Source: Mortierella sp. BCC40632
Taxonomy: Eukaryota > Mortierellomycota > Mortierellomycetes > Mortierellales > Mortierellaceae
Direction of reading: 5' to 3'
Assembly (NCBI GenBank): GCA_011634665.1
Contig: WAEK01000023.1
Location: 62,001-126,000 of the forward strand
DNA length: 64,000 nucleotides
Shown: piece by piece, positions 11,330 through 24,100 of the stretch
How the letters are laid out: the number at the start of each line of letters is the position of its first letter
Position numbering within the stretch: the stretch's first letter is position 1
Position numbers and translations under genes: made by a program
Notes under the pieces: generated by a model
What the model was told of the DNA's origin: nothing
Database searches by the model: none
The model's input: the letters and a program-made list of their open reading frames with translations, nothing else

Positions 11330-13265
11330 ATGTCGATCGAAGCTGCTCAACGGTCAGGCGACTTTGCCATCAAGCCCGAGAACTCTACGCCAACACTCAA
11401 CACTGCAGACTGGCCTTTGTTGCTCAAGGTACTGCCTCCCCTATTCTCTGCCCCAGGAAGACTTTTTTTTCGCCATCAAGAAAGACAGTGTCTATTGCAT
11501 CAATAGTTTACAGAGGAATCAACAAAACTAAACGGATCGATCCGACACTCTCCTCCCCTCATTCTCCACACTAGAACTATGACAAGTTGAATGTTCGCAC
11601 TGGCCACTATACGCCTATTCCTAGCGGTTCCTCGCCCTTGAAGCGCGAGCTCTCCGAGTACATCAGGTAAAAAGAACAAAGAGAGAGAAAGAGAGAAAAA
11701 GCCTATTCCTAGCTTGTTTTCGTATATGACTCTGTTTGGAGTGGCAAACAACTCCCTACTTCCCAGAGCTTAGTCACTAAACCCGTTTCTTTCTCTATCT
11801 CTACCTTCACCCCTACAGATACGGTGTCATCAACTTGGACAAGCCCTCTAACCCTTCCTCGCACGAGGTCGTCGCCTGGGTTCGCCGTATCCTTCGTGTG
11901 GAGAAGACTGGTCACAGTGGTACTCTGGATCCCAAGGTCACGGGATGCTTGATTGTCTGCATTGACCGTGCCACTCGTTTGGTCAAGTCGCAGCAGGGTG
12001 CTGGTAAGGAGTACGTCTGCATTCTCCGTCTCCACGATGCTATCGAGTCTGAGAAGAAGCTCTCCCAGGTATGAGTCCTTTTGTTACTGTTCTTTTTCTC
12101 TTGTCATTGATTCTAGGCAAACACAATCTATGTAGCATTGACTAATGATCGCAAATGCACCTATCTCCCAACCCTCTTTTCTTTTTTCTTTCTTTCTTTT
12201 CTTTCTTTCTTTCTTTCTTTTTTTTTTCTCTTTCTTTCAACTCTCGCACAGGCTCTTGAGACTCTTACTGGTGCGCTCTTCCAGCGTCCTCCTCTGATCT
12301 CGGCCGTCAAGCGTCAGCTCCGTATCCGTACGATCCACGAGTCCAAGTTGATCGAGTTCGACAACGACCGCCACTTGGCCGTGTTCTGGGCTTCGTGCGA
12401 GGCAGGAACCTATATGCGTACGATGTGTGTTCACTTGGGTTTGTTGCTCGGAGTTGGAGGACACATGCAGGAACTTCGACGTGTGCGTTCGGGACATATG
12501 GGCGAGGAAGATGACATTGTGACGATGCACGATATCTTGGACGCTCAGTGGTTGTATGACAACACCAAGGATGAGTCGTACCTCCGCAGGGTTGTTCGTC
12601 CTCTCGAGTCGCTGTTGACAACCTACAAGCGTGTGGTTGTCAAGGACAGCGCTGTCAACGCCATCTGCTACGGTGCCAAGCTCATGATCCCTGGTTTGCT
12701 CCGCTACGAGTCTGGCATTGAGGTCAATGAGGAGATCGTGTTGATGACCACCAAGGGTGAGGCGATTGCTCTCGGTATTGCTCAGATGACCACGGCTGTG
12801 ATGGCTACTTGCGACCACGGTGTTGTTGCCAAGATCAAGCGTGTGATCATGGAGCGTGACACTTACCCCCGTCGCTGGGGATTGGGACCCAAGGCTCAGG
12901 AGAAGAAGAAGTTGATCAAGGATGGCAAGCTCGACAAGTATGGTCGCACCACCGAGAGCACCCCTGATACCTGGAAGAGCGGCTATGTTGACTACAACCG
13001 TGAGGACCCTGCAGCACCTGCCACACCCGCCCCTGCTGTTGCAGCCGTTGCCACCGAGGAGAAGAAGCGCAAGGCTGTCATGAGCGATTCTGAGTCTGAG
13101 AAGAAGGAGAAGAAGGACAAGAAGAAGGCCAAGGTTGAGGATGAGGAGGGCAAGAAGGAGAAGAAGGAGAAGAAGGAGAAGAAGGAAAAGAAGGAGAAGA
13201 AGGAAAAGAAGGAGAAGAAGGAGAAGAAGGAGAAGAAGGCCAAGTCTGATTCGGACTCGGACTAA
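11330..13265 (+). CDS. CBF5: Cbf5/dyskerin, H/ACA snoRNP pseudouridine synthase
   Basis: Four exons: 11330-11428, 11575-11666, 11819-12068, 12252-13265 (484 aa, close to the yeast protein). Catalytic subunit of H/ACA snoRNPs in the nucleolus, converting rRNA and snRNA uridines to pseudouridine under guide-RNA direction with Nhp2, Nop10 and Gar1. Seen in sequence: the dyskerin-like N-terminus, then [21 protein letters not shown], the TruB catalytic motif [12 protein letters not shown] with the predicted nucleophile Asp at about residue 101, the [12 protein letters not shown] motif, then a PUA domain (about 295-370). The tail is a lysine/glutamate repeat (KKEKKEK...) ending in acidic Ser-Asp repeats. 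The gene ends 298 bp from ALG7, tail to tail. Confidence 0.96.
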
Positions 13266-13563
13266 GCATACTATGGTTGCTCCGGACAAGGACCTTTTTG
13301 CTATATTAGAACACTATTGTATTGAAACATTCACCCATTTCGTATTCATGGAGTCGCAACTTGTCCACTGTTCATTGTGTAAATTCTTTTCTCTCTCTTT
13401 TTTTTAATATTTAAATGTTTTTGTCAGTAAATGATAGCAGGGCAAAAAAAAAAAAAAACCTTTCCCTTCTCAGCATTGCTTGAGGACTTTTGGGCTTGTA
13501 TTAGAAAGAAAGAAAATAAGGACGAAGATAGAGATAGAAAGAGTTATATTGTTCTAAAAGGGA

Positions 13564-15529
13564 TTATGAAGGTACGTCGTATACAAAGGTGACGAGTTGG
13601 TGTCGAATGATAAAGGCGATCACGCTGCAAATAGCCTGGATAAGCATGACTGTGAGAGTGAGGTTTCGTTCCGACATGGGTCCTGTCTTGAGAAGGATAA
13701 GGTTCATGATTGTCAAGTTGGTCATCTCAATCGGTCGTTGGCCAGTCAAGGCATCATATCGAACCTGGGTCAGTCCCAACGCCTCCAGGATCTTGACGCA
13801 GATCCATCCCGATCTCTTCAAGCTGGTGCGCGGCATAGGTGTGTGGCGGGATTTCGATGGGATGAGTAAAGACGGAGAAAAGGAGAGGAGTGACGACGAT
13901 GAAGGGCTTTGTGATAGTTGTCCTGGAGGTGGGGTCACCGATCTAGATGGAGGATCTGCGGGAAGTGCTGACTCTTGCAAAACATGCGAGGGGGATCCCA
14001 AAGAGGCAGTCGAAGCAGATCGACGCAAAGTAATTTGCTGTGGCGTATGGAGATGTTGGCCCCCATGCCGGGGCTTCACAATGGTCGGGGGTTCATCATC
14101 AAATGCTTCTTGGTCGAGAACGACACGACTTGGCTCCATCAGACCTGTGCCTCGGTTGAATCTGGGAATACGGTGTCTCGGACAAGGCACCAACCGGAAC
14201 AGTTGCGGTGACGACAGGAGAAAGTTGAAGATCTGAGGGATAAAGAATAGGAGAAGTGTTTTGCTGAAGTGGGCAAGGATCCCGACAACTGCAAATGTCA
14301 TTCCCGCAAAATAACAGTACGTGTCCCCGATAAAAACCTTGGATGGATACTTGTTGTGGATAAAGAGTCCAACACTGACACCAATGAAAGGTAAGATCAA
14401 GTAGAGCGAGAACAAATGGGTCTCAATAGCAGGCGCGCCACTTGAACCTGACTGCAAGAAAAGGACATCATTGAGCGCGATCGAGATCGCGATCACGAGG
14501 GATTGACCGACCTCAACACCGTTGATTCCTGCCATGATGTTGATAGAGTGCGTACAAAAGATTGCCACCATACTCATATATACATAGTAGAGTATACCTA
14601 TTGTACCAAAGAGCAGTAGGTCAGCCAATGCCTTTAGAATTGATGCTCAACAACCCCCAGCTTTCAACATGTAGAGCAAATTTCTCAACTTACCAAGGTC
14701 AATCAAATGTCCAAGAAGCGGACGTAGGGGAATTGGAACAACTATATAGGTAACGCCGGCGTTAACCCAGTACACCATTAAAAGTGGGATTGCTGCAATG
14801 GCGGGCAATGGCATCTTGAACCTCCAGCGAATATCAAGCACATCATCTGCAAAGCCCAAGAAAACCATCGATTGAATTGAGAGGAGAGCGGAAAGTAATT
14901 CTGCGAGCTAAAAAAAAAAAAAAAAAAAAACCAGCGAGGGCACATTAAAGACGCGTTAGTTGGTTTCATGAATGGGTAGAAAGGCCAAGTCTTCATGTCA
15001 AGATCAAAGTAAAGGGTCCCCTGCTTACCTTGAGATTAGGAAAGGTAAGAAGAGTAAGCTCTTCCTGATGCCCGTCTTGCGAGGCTGCAAACCATTTCAT
15101 GAAAGGGAATGGAATAAAGAGGAACATGGCCACAAGATAGATCAGACCTGCTACCATCCCCATACTCTCTGGCCTAGTGCGGATCAAACGTTTGTCATGA
15201 ACGGTTAACGGCCAGTCTTTCAAATTGCTATCGGGTGCTCAGGCACAGTTTGATCATGCCCCTTCTTTTCACTCACTCACTCCCTGTCTCCTATTTTTTT
15301 TTTCTTTCCTGATAGTTGGTTATCACCCCCTGCCCTGTATTTACATGATTTGCTTGTTTTTCTTGCAAAGATCCATGCCTTTCAGCCCAGCTTTGATAAA
15401 GATTTCTGAGAGTGCTGGCACCGCAAGCCAAGTTACGATTCCAGCCAGAATGGAGAACCCGATGTTGACGGTGAGCGGGTCATATGCTGTAGTAAGGATG
15501 AGCAACGAGGCTAATGTGTATTGTGCCAT
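13564..15529 (-). CDS. ALG7: UDP-GlcNAc:dolichyl-phosphate GlcNAc-1-phosphate transferase
   Basis: Four exons on the minus strand: 15529-15345, 15227-15029, 14907-14694, 14597-13564 (543 aa), in phase at all junctions. First committed enzyme of N-glycosylation: transfers GlcNAc-1-P from UDP-GlcNAc to dolichyl phosphate in the ER membrane; the family is the tunicamycin target. Seen: many hydrophobic segments; the Asp-Asp motif [12 protein letters not shown] at about 147; [16 protein letters not shown]; the [17 protein letters not shown] loop at about 285-300; and [11 protein letters not shown]. The last motif is followed by a Ser/Pro-rich insertion of about 105 residues (355-460) absent from the human enzyme. 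The C-terminus [19 protein letters not shown] matches the last helix. Longer than the usual 410-450 aa because of the insertion. Confidence 0.95.
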
Positions 15530-16061
15530 GATGGGACTACAGGCTGGATGATGAAAGTGCGCACCGTGCGCAAAACGACGACTCTAGGCAATGCCAACGA
15601 GAATTGGGATGATGGTGTGAGGAGCCACCAAGGCCTGACTGTTGAGAGAATCTGAATTGGATCAGAGTATCCTGGGAGTATCCTTAGTTATCCTGTCTGA
15701 CGAGAGATGAACTCCTGAAGGGCCCAACGTCCATGCAAGAGAGATAGAGAGAGAGAAAAAGAAAGAGAAAGAGAGCGAGTGTGTGAGAGAGTGGATGAGA
15801 TGGAATGATGAACGGACATGCCCACTCAGAGCCAGGCAGTTTGGAAAGGTCACATTGAAATGTAATTTTTCAGCTCACAATTTCACTTCTCAGTGTAAAT
15901 TGGATGTGCGCACAGATGCACGTGGAAGTTTCGTTTAATGAACTGGTATCCCTTTCTCTTCTGTCGAAATATCCTAACGACACTGATGCATGCTATTCAT
16001 GGCTCCACAGACTCTCCCCTTCCTCTCTATAACTCTTTCTTTTTCTCTCTCTCACTGTAGC
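15530..16061. other. Intergenic: ALG7 promoter and 3' flank of the monooxygenase gene
   Basis: 532 bp holding the ALG7 upstream region (15530 onward, minus direction) and the 3' flank of the flavin monooxygenase. A GA-rich stretch lies at 15738-15790. A weak C/D-box-like arrangement near 15547 was examined and not accepted. Confidence 0.5.
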
Positions 16062-17882
16062 TTAAATCCTGCGTGTGCCTACATAGTGGTTCATGTTGAA
16101 TGTCCGGAGTCGTCGCCAGTACTGTGAGCATGATCCCCACCAGAGTGCCGTGACACGACCTTCATCGTTCTGATACCAACTCCTGCAGTCGGACGACCAC
16201 ACCTTGAGCTGCATTCTCTCATCAAGATCCTTTGTGAACTCATCCACGGCCGAGGGTTTGACCTCGATTGTTGAAAGGTTGTTGGCCATCATGTGTGAAA
16301 TGGCTTTGATGGCGTACTCGACTTGAGTCTCGATCATGAACAGTACCGAGTTGTGACCCAAGCCTGTGTTGGGACCAAGCAAGAAAAACAAATTAGGTGT
16401 TTCTACACTTGTGATTCCATAGAACGTCCGTGGGTTCTTGCCCCACTTTTCTTGCAGATCAGCTCCGTTCTTGCCAATCAAGAACTTTGGTGGAATCATT
16501 TCTTGAACCTTGAAGCCAGTCGCGAGGACCAGACAGTCGACTTCCTGAGTAGTACCATCTTTCAAGATCAAGGTGTTGCCTTTTACTTCTGAGATTGACT
16601 CCGTGTGAACGTTGACATTTTTCTTGACAAGTGCCGGGAAGTAGTCAGACGAGACGACAATTCGGCGACAGCCCATCTTGTACTTGGGCGTCAACTTTGC
16701 ACGCAGTACCTTGTTACGGACCTGCCAGAGGCGGAAGAACCAAGCCAAAGCTGTGGTTGCCATCCTTGGCACCGTATGGATCCAACGATTGCTGAACATA
16801 TTGATGGTGAATTCTGAGCTCCAGTAATTGAGCTTAAACATGATGAAGTGGAAGAAAGGAACATAGCGGAAAGCGAACTTCCAGAGGCTGTTATATGCGC
16901 CGTTATGACGTGGGACGATATAAGTCGGCGTGCGTTGATAGAACTCGAGAGTCTTGACCTTGTTCACGATCGAAGGTACGACCTGAATAGCACTAGAGGA
17001 CGCCAAAAAGAGTGTGAATATAGACATGCTCCTTTTGAACTTTCTCTATCAATCATCCGACTTTAACTGGCTCTTCAAGCAGCACATTCACTTTCTTACC
17101 TTGCACCACTTCCAACGACAGCAACGCGCTTGTTGGTGATATCATACGAGTGGTTCCATTGGGCAGTATGCCACTTTGGACCCTCAAACGCCTCAAACTG
17201 CTTGGGAATTTGGGGGATACGGAGTGGGCCTGTGCCTGCAAAGACAATATCGGCCTCCATTATACCCTTTTCTCCAGTAGCAAGATTCAAATAATCTAGA
17301 ATCCATTTTTGACGGTCTTGATGCCATTCGACATGAGTAATTTCGGTCCGGAATCTGATCTTTTCGTAGACCTCGTATTTCTTGGCGACTCGTCGCATAT
17401 AAGCCCAGATCTCGGGTTGGGGCGCATACCGATGACTCCAATCATAATTAGGCTCGAACGAGAATTGGTCTGTGGGATGGTGGGAGATAGAGTGAAGAGG
17501 AGGAGGTCAGAGCGTCTATTCGTGCTTCAATGAACCGTTGGGGAAGTATAATTGTTGACCCTCTCCTGATACATACAGTTGATTGAGGCCACATCGCATG
17601 CAGCTCCTGGGTATGTGTTAGACCACCAGGTGCCACCAACATCGGGTTCCAGCTCAAAGACCTGATAAGTTGAAATGTTCAGCTGTGTCTTGAGTCGAAT
17701 AGCTGCACAAAGACCCGAGAATCTATCGTTAAGAGGGTGGTGAGCGAGTGGGCAGCAAAGTTAGTACAGGTTGAGGGCAATGGCAAAATGAAATGAAGTG
17801 GGGCAGAGGAATGAACATACCCTGCGCCAATGATGGCAATGACAGGCGTGCTGCCGTCCTTATATGTCTTTGTGAGACCCAT
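16062..17882 (-). CDS. Flavin-containing monooxygenase (FMO / Baeyer-Villiger type)
   Basis: Four exons: 17882-17821, 17722-17577, 17469-17100, 16992-16062 (502 aa). Predicted FAD- and NADPH-dependent oxygenase; substrate unknown. Seen: FAD-binding GAGFSG (residues 19-24); GGTWWSNTYPGAACD, the hallmark of class B monooxygenases; a second Rossmann motif VVGSGASA around 186-193 for NADPH; the segment FEGPKWHTAQWNHS, close to the Baeyer-Villiger fingerprint FxGxxxHxxxW but with Asn where Pro or Asp is usual; and ATGF at 350-353. The C-terminal motif DCRSWYQNDEGRVTALWWGS is common in fungal and bacterial homologues. No targeting signal is evident. A TATA box lies upstream at 18029-18036. Neighbours give no pathway hint. 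Confidence 0.92.
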
Positions 17883-18959
17883 GGTAGTTGCAGAGGATGG
17901 AGTGAACAGAGATGAGGAAGACTTTTTTTTAGATGAGAGCGAAATAGATGTGGAATGAGAGTCAGGAACGGATCCACTGTTGTCAATTGCGTCTTTGAGC
18001 TGATTGGGGGAGCTTAGGGCTACCTGTTATTTTATAAGACTCCAGAGCCGGAGAACCCCGCTCTCTCTCTCTCTCTCTCTCTCTTGCTCTCCCCCCAGCG
18101 AGACCTTCTTTGAGACGCCTGCCGAGCCAACTATGCAGGCTGTCGCGCGGCTTCATCGAGGGAGGGGGCCGGTTGGGAAATTGAGACGCGCACGCCACGC
18201 CTTGTCGTTCGCCCGACGTTTTGGACGGACAATTAACTCTCGGCTCGCTTGGCCCCAACCAGTCGTATCATATGGATGATTTTGCTCCTGTTTTCGACGT
18301 ATACAATAGACGGTCTCTACTCGGACCGAAGACAACACAGGTAGCAAGACTGAGAGGCTGTCTCTGCTCCTCACACATGTCCTTGATATGAATCGCGGCT
18401 GAGCACAGACAGCCAGGCCTTAATTCATGCTTCCTCATCTGAAATGGCTACAGTATGTACATCCAGGGGGTTCTACTCAAAAGGCACGCGTGGCTACTAT
18501 GCCCAAAGTGACATGCTTGGCTCTACCGCTCCACCCTCAATGTTTGCCTATTTTGATCTTTCAACCCACACCCCTGGTGCTCTCATACATTACCCTGAGT
18601 CTATTAGTGATAGCCCACTCGCTGGATCAGTGTCCAACGCCCATCGTATCACCATCGCCCACAGACGAGTCGCTGCGCGGCTCGGACGGTCGGCGCTCGC
18701 TCCTCTCATTGGCCCGCGCGACTTTTCAGGCTAGCATTTCAAATAACTAGTTGCTCTCCATAGTTGGACACGTCAGAGAGTTTATCTGCATCGGACCAAA
18801 GCAATCCTGTGCCGGTGCTTTTGGATAAGCATCAATTTGTTCATGGCTATGTGGCTGGACTAGCTCTCTGAAGGGACATAAGAGCGAGAGGCTCGGTCTT
18901 GCCATTTTTTTTTTTCATACTATAAAAACAAACTGAGTACCTGGCACTATCAGCTGGCT
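17883..18959. other. Intergenic: monooxygenase promoter, otherwise empty
   Basis: About 1.08 kb between the monooxygenase start and the 3' end of the SREK1-like gene. It contains the TATA box of the monooxygenase and a (CT)n run at 18061-18084. Open frames at 18427-18750 on the plus strand have ATGs but no recognisable domain. Confidence 0.5.
18029..18036 (-). promoter_or_regulatory. TATA box of the monooxygenase gene
   Basis: TATAAAAT on the minus strand, 147-154 bp upstream of the ATG at 17882. A CT/GA microsatellite lies just upstream. No other gene starts in this direction nearby. Confidence 0.55.
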
Positions 18960-21100
18960 TTATCTAGGCATTGAGTGCGGCTCCATTGGCTCACCGCCCG
19001 GACTCTTCAGTCGCATCTCTGCATCGTCCATTGGCCTCTCACGATCACTACGACGAGCTCGATCTCGCTCTCGTTCCCGATGATGTCGGTCCAGCTCGCT
19101 AGGTGGAGGTGGCGGGGCTTCTCGGCTCGATCGATGTCGGCCTCGCTCACTATCGCGCTCCCGCTCTCGTTCTCGTTCCCTATCTCTGTCCTTTGGTCTT
19201 TCTCGCTCTCGCTCACGCTCACGCTCGCGTTCCCTATCACGTTCCCTATCCCGCTCGCGCTCTCTGCTAGGGCCTCTGTATCCTCGGCTTCTACTACTGC
19301 GGCCTGATTCCCACTCCCGGTCATAGTAATCATATCGTCCATATTCTAAATCGTATCTGGAGCTTCGGGAGTATCTTGATCGTGACCTTGATCGTGACCT
19401 GGAGGGTGTGCGCCTCCTTCGTCCACCACGATAATAATCTAAAAAATCGTCAAACAATATTACTCAGTATTTTTTTAAGAGAGGGGAAAAAAAGGATCTT
19501 AGCCAGCATGCAGATTAGAGGCATCCAAAATTTACTACATGCTTACCTCTCTCGTACGACCTTGAGCGGCTCCTCCTCCTTGATCTGCTTCTGGATCGAG
19601 AAGCCCTCCTAGATGCCGACACAAGTTTCTCAAGCAAGGCAGCGGCTGTCTGGGGTGGTGCTGGGGACTTCTCCTCAGACTTTGCTGAGCTCGCATCAGC
19701 TCCGATGGGAGAGTCGAGAGATAGACCGGGAATGTCACTCAGATCTGGAAGAGGGCCCCCAGCCTCGATTTCTTCCAGCTTTTTCAATAGTGAGGGGTCA
19801 CCGCTCCTGTTAATCAGCCCGATAAGGTGATTCTTTACTCGTGTTCGGGTTGCATCAATCGCTGGTGCTGGTGAGAATTGCGGAGGAGGTTGCATCATTT
19901 GCGCCTGTTGAAGCATAAATGGCAACGGTCCGCTGTGTCGAGGTAAGTTAACTCTATAAGAAGTAATAAATAGTTGTTTGATCAGTCAAGGAGGCGTTAA
20001 TCAGTCAATTTCTACAAATCAACTCAAGCTATACGTGATTGTTTGACGTTTACCTGAGGGTCCTGTCTCCGATAATCTTGTCGGTGCTTGACAGGGCCTT
20101 CTTTGCTCCTTCGATCGTTTCGAAATCCATAAACGCAAATCGAGTCGGATGTGTTGGTTTACCAGCAATGTTTACGCGTGTGATCTTTCCGCAATCTGCA
20201 AAGGTTTCTTCCAGTTGCTCCTTGGTTACTGTTAGGGGCAGGTTTCCAACATAGACGGTCTTTGTGTCGACCTTGTCCAGATCAACGGGTTGTTCTGGAG
20301 GTCGTTGCTGGTATTGCTGAGGCATCATGTTTGGGTAGAGTCCCATGTGCGGGTTTGGATACATTGGCTGGAACTGGTTACCCATACCCATGCCCATGCC
20401 CATACCCATACCCATACCCATACCCATGCCCATGCCCATGCCCATGCCATTGTACTGAGGGTGGTGGATGGTTGCGCCCATGCGGATCATATTACTTCCA
20501 GCCTGTGGGCCGGAGCCAGGCTGTTGAGGCATTGCTGTAGGACCACGACCGACGGTTCCTGATACTGCCATTGCGCCAATACCCGTGGGTGCTGTAGGTG
20601 TAACGGGGGTAGTAGGTATAGTGGTGTCCATCTGGGTCACTGTCAAGGGGCGACCACCAAAGAGCGTCCCTGAAAGTAGAATAGCCATCTTGGCAGTCTC
20701 GGCATCCTGGTATTCGATAATAGCCTCGAAGCCTGCTCCAAGTGGACTAGAATAGGCAAATCATCAGTCAATGTATCCATTCAAGCAAACATCTAGCCAT
20801 GGAAGGCCAAGACAGGCCATTCCTCCTCCTCTCCTTCCTCTAGATCACCATTGATTTCATACCTTGGGATCAATACAAGATTGTCAAGTGGACCAATAAG
20901 CTCGAACAGAGTCCTGATCATGACCTCTGTCACCAATGGTGACAGCTTCGAGGCCTACAAAAACGTCAGATCCAATCAGAAATCATTTAGTAAAATGTCG
21001 CTTTGGCGCGCCTCGATGCCATGAATGTGTCGCGCTATCCAGTCTTTTTTCATAAATCTCTTGTCATTCTTCGGACCTGCACTTTTGCTCCTGGCGCCAT
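18960..21100 (-). CDS. SREK1-like SR-family splicing regulator with two RRMs and an RS/RE domain
   Basis: Five exons: 21100-21077, 20954-20863, 20746-20054, 19953-19547, 19438-18960 (564 aa). The short first exon (MAPGAKVQ) is the least certain part. RRM1 (about 5-75) reads VTEVMIRTLFELIGPLDNLVLIP and GFEAIIEYQDAETAKMAI. The linker carries a long Gly-Met repeat encoded by a CCCATA/CCCATG hexamer array (minus-strand coding). RRM2 (about 192-267) has TVYVGNLPLTV and TRFAFMDF, as in animal SREK1. Then comes a Ser/Arg-rich region and a tail of Arg-Glu-Arg-Asp repeats. SR proteins of this type act in the nucleus as modulators of splice-site selection through RS-domain contacts. The domain order (degenerate RRM1, RRM2, RS/RE tail) supports SREK1 over U2AF or RBM39. 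Confidence 0.82.
20376..20447. repeat. Hexamer CCCATA/CCCATG array encoding (Gly-Met)n
   Basis: About twelve tandem hexamers inside the SREK1-like gene, two interruption variants only, encoding a Gly-Met dipeptide repeat of about 24 residues on the minus strand. In-frame by design of the 6-bp unit, so length changes would not shift the frame. Confidence 0.85.
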
Positions 21101-24100
21101 GTTGATGATGACCTGAGATGCAGCTTGGTGTGTGTTGAGATGCAAAAGTGATCACTAGAGCATGCTCTCGCGGCGAAAATTTCTTCTTCGGTGACGTAAT
21201 TAGAGCTCTGAGATGCTTTTCCCCTCCACTATGGTTCTCTACCTTACAGTTGAAGCCTGCCTCTCCTTGGGGTTTCCAAGCGTCAAGATTTGCAAGCAAA
21301 TGTTTTTAAGTGAGGATCCATCTCCGGGAAAACCTGATTTTTCCACCATCAGGTGCGTATTTTCCCTGTGTTTGGCTTCTACAGAAACGATAGCGCATCC
21401 TTTATTTTTTTTACCGCGTATCCTAGGCATGCAAAAAAAAAGTCCTAGGCTTCGTGACGATTACTTTGTCGAGTACTCAAAACAAACAGCTTTCCCGATG
21501 GTCACCTATCATTCGGACCAAAACCCTGGTCATCAGCTTGCAGATATCTGCCCTCAAGTTCCCTATCAGCTCGGAGCAAAATCTGCATGCGCGTCTTTTC
21601 CAACAGCACTGCCAAACATTTGGCACCAATAGCTATCAGGTAGATACTCTGGTATACTTTTTTTATTTTCTAATGAACAGGTACCTACGAGGTCATCATT
21701 GCTCTTACTTCACTTTAGCCCTGTAGCTTCATTTTCTGCTCTCTTATAACAAAAGTGTCTTGAAAGGTACAAGCTTTCCAAAACTGCCACCCTTTCATCC
21801 TAATGGTACTATTGTGTGCTACAGGACTGAGGCGCAAGCTTCGCCCACTATTCTTCTTTCTTACCATAGACTGTGGCAAGGCACTTTAGTTGGATCTAAG
21901 ATCCAAATGATTCGGCAGTTCGTTCTTCCAGTTCAACTTCTCCCACAGGTTGTCAAAGACAATAAGCTCACGTTACCCGGCTCTCTTGCGCATGGAAAAG
22001 GAACCATCTGCGGGTTCATGCTTATCCAATAGGGAGAAGAGGGAAGGATAAACTCTTTTGGTACAAAGAGAACACATATCGAATCCTCCACAGCCCTGGA
22101 CTAATCCCAACCAAATTGCCAATCCACACATTCAATCCATTCCAGCGCCCTGACCGCCTTCTGCGTCCGAGATCTCTCTTCTTCGTGAGCCATGAACACG
22201 AACGCTTCAACTCCGCGAGACTTAGGGTCCAGCTGGCCATTGGAAACCAAACTGTCTCCGGCTGCCGATCACTACCGGAGGTTCCGGCTACGAGCCATGG
22301 TCATGCTCCTCTGCACTCTCCCGTGCGGTATGCGAGGTTCCGTGTTACGTTAGCCAGATACTCGGGTGAGAAAAAGAAGCTTGGATTGATTCGGGACAAG
22401 GAGAAACCGACAGACAGTTTCTCGAGCGAGACAACGTGAGCAAAGCTGAGAGAGAGAAAGGACCAAGAAGCTGTGTGGTGTAGGACTTATGGATCCACCA
22501 CACGTTTGATATCCTTTGATTCTGAATATAGTTTCGGCTATGGCGCCACAGAGGCGATTGGGCGAAAGCTGATCGAGAGGGAAACCTGCATGCAGTAGCC
22601 TGGGTTGCACAATCGGTGCTCGCAAAAAAAAAGCATAAAACAACCGAGCAATAAAGAGAGAGCAAAAAAAAAAAAAAAAAAATAAAAGTGAGGGCAGCAC
22701 TTGCAAGCACTGACGGTACTGCTGCTGCAGAGTGCAACGCAAACGCGGGCGCACAAAGGAACAAACGGCGAAATTGGGGGACCGCAGACCATTTGTCCGG
22801 CTTGTTTGCCTCTGCACGCATTCACGCACACACACACACGCTCGCAGAAAAAAAAAACACGTTCGCATGCGTACGCGAGAAAGAGATTTTGCCATGCTTT
22901 TCCCACCGCGTTATCTTGTATTTTTAGGCGTGATGGGCACGGCGCAAAGTGGTGATTAATGCATACTCCCTTCATCGCTTCTCTGGATAGACGCCGAGGG
23001 TAAGCGGGCCATCACTCGGAGGATGAGCTGTTGAGGAGAAGGTACTGGGGAGGCGGACTTTCTTTTCTTACTAGCAGCGGGAGTTGTCCATTATACAGAA
23101 GGAGTGGGGAAAGATGCTTTTACGTTGTCGTGGTACCTGAAATCATCCCTGTGAGAGTGAGTATGTACTGTAGTCGCTGCATCTAACGGTCCAACACTAC
23201 TCTTCTTGGGAGCATTGGCGGGCAATGACAGGTAGCTACAGACAATGATGTAGAGAGGTAGGCTGTTCTTCGGTAGCGATCGGCGAGACTGGTGCTCAAC
23301 GGTGCTCTTTCGAACTTGAGGACGGGAGTGGTTGAAAGAGACCAAGGCTCAAATGGAGCGCGTGAGTATAGAGTTTGAACATAGTCCACAGGGAAAAAGA
23401 GTCATTGGAATCGAATCTCTGGAAGGGGCTGTCTGGAGACCCTCTGCGCCCCCCCGTTGTCTATAACAGATCAGACCATCCTCCCTTTTTCTTCTTGTCC
23501 TAACAGGGACAACAGCCAACCTTAAACTGTGACCGAATGGAAACATGCATCAAAAAAAAACCCGGGCGAACGAGATATGAAAAGGCAATCCGTGAGCCTG
23601 AGGGATAGATCGAGCGAGGGGGACAAGAGAAAAACACGGCCTGTTTAGCTTATGGATCTAAACATTCGGCAGGACCAAGGACTGGACAGGCCGGTGTTCG
23701 GCCAGGAAGCAGTCGTGGGGGGTAGAAACTTTAATACTCCACGGACTGCTAGACCAGCGCCATACAGCGGGACTGAATCAGCTGCCATGATAATGCAGGA
23801 CTTGAACTTTCGCCACCCACACTCACACCCCCGACTCACACTCACATTCGTTCGCTAGCTGGTCACCATGGAACTGTACTTTGACATTTCGTCCGGCCCT
23901 TTGTTCGTTCCGTTGGTTTCTCTTGTCGTGTGCTCGTTGCAGATTCACCACACAAGCAGGGTCGTGGCTCCTCAGCTGCCGATCCACGCGCCTGATTGTT
24001 CCTGTTGTCTTTGCCATTTGCTGCAGATGCAGGACAATTTTCCTTGGTTTTACTGCGAGAGCAGCAGCAGTGTCTTTGTTCATTTCAGATTCCGAGACAA

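Noticed and set aside
15545..15665. C/D-box snoRNA-like arrangement (ATGATGA ... CTGA)
   Set aside because: No terminal stem brings the boxes together and such short motifs are common by chance.
18427..18750. Two overlapping ATG-initiated frames upstream of the monooxygenase
   Set aside because: Neither resembles a known protein and they compete for the same DNA; chance frames are likely.
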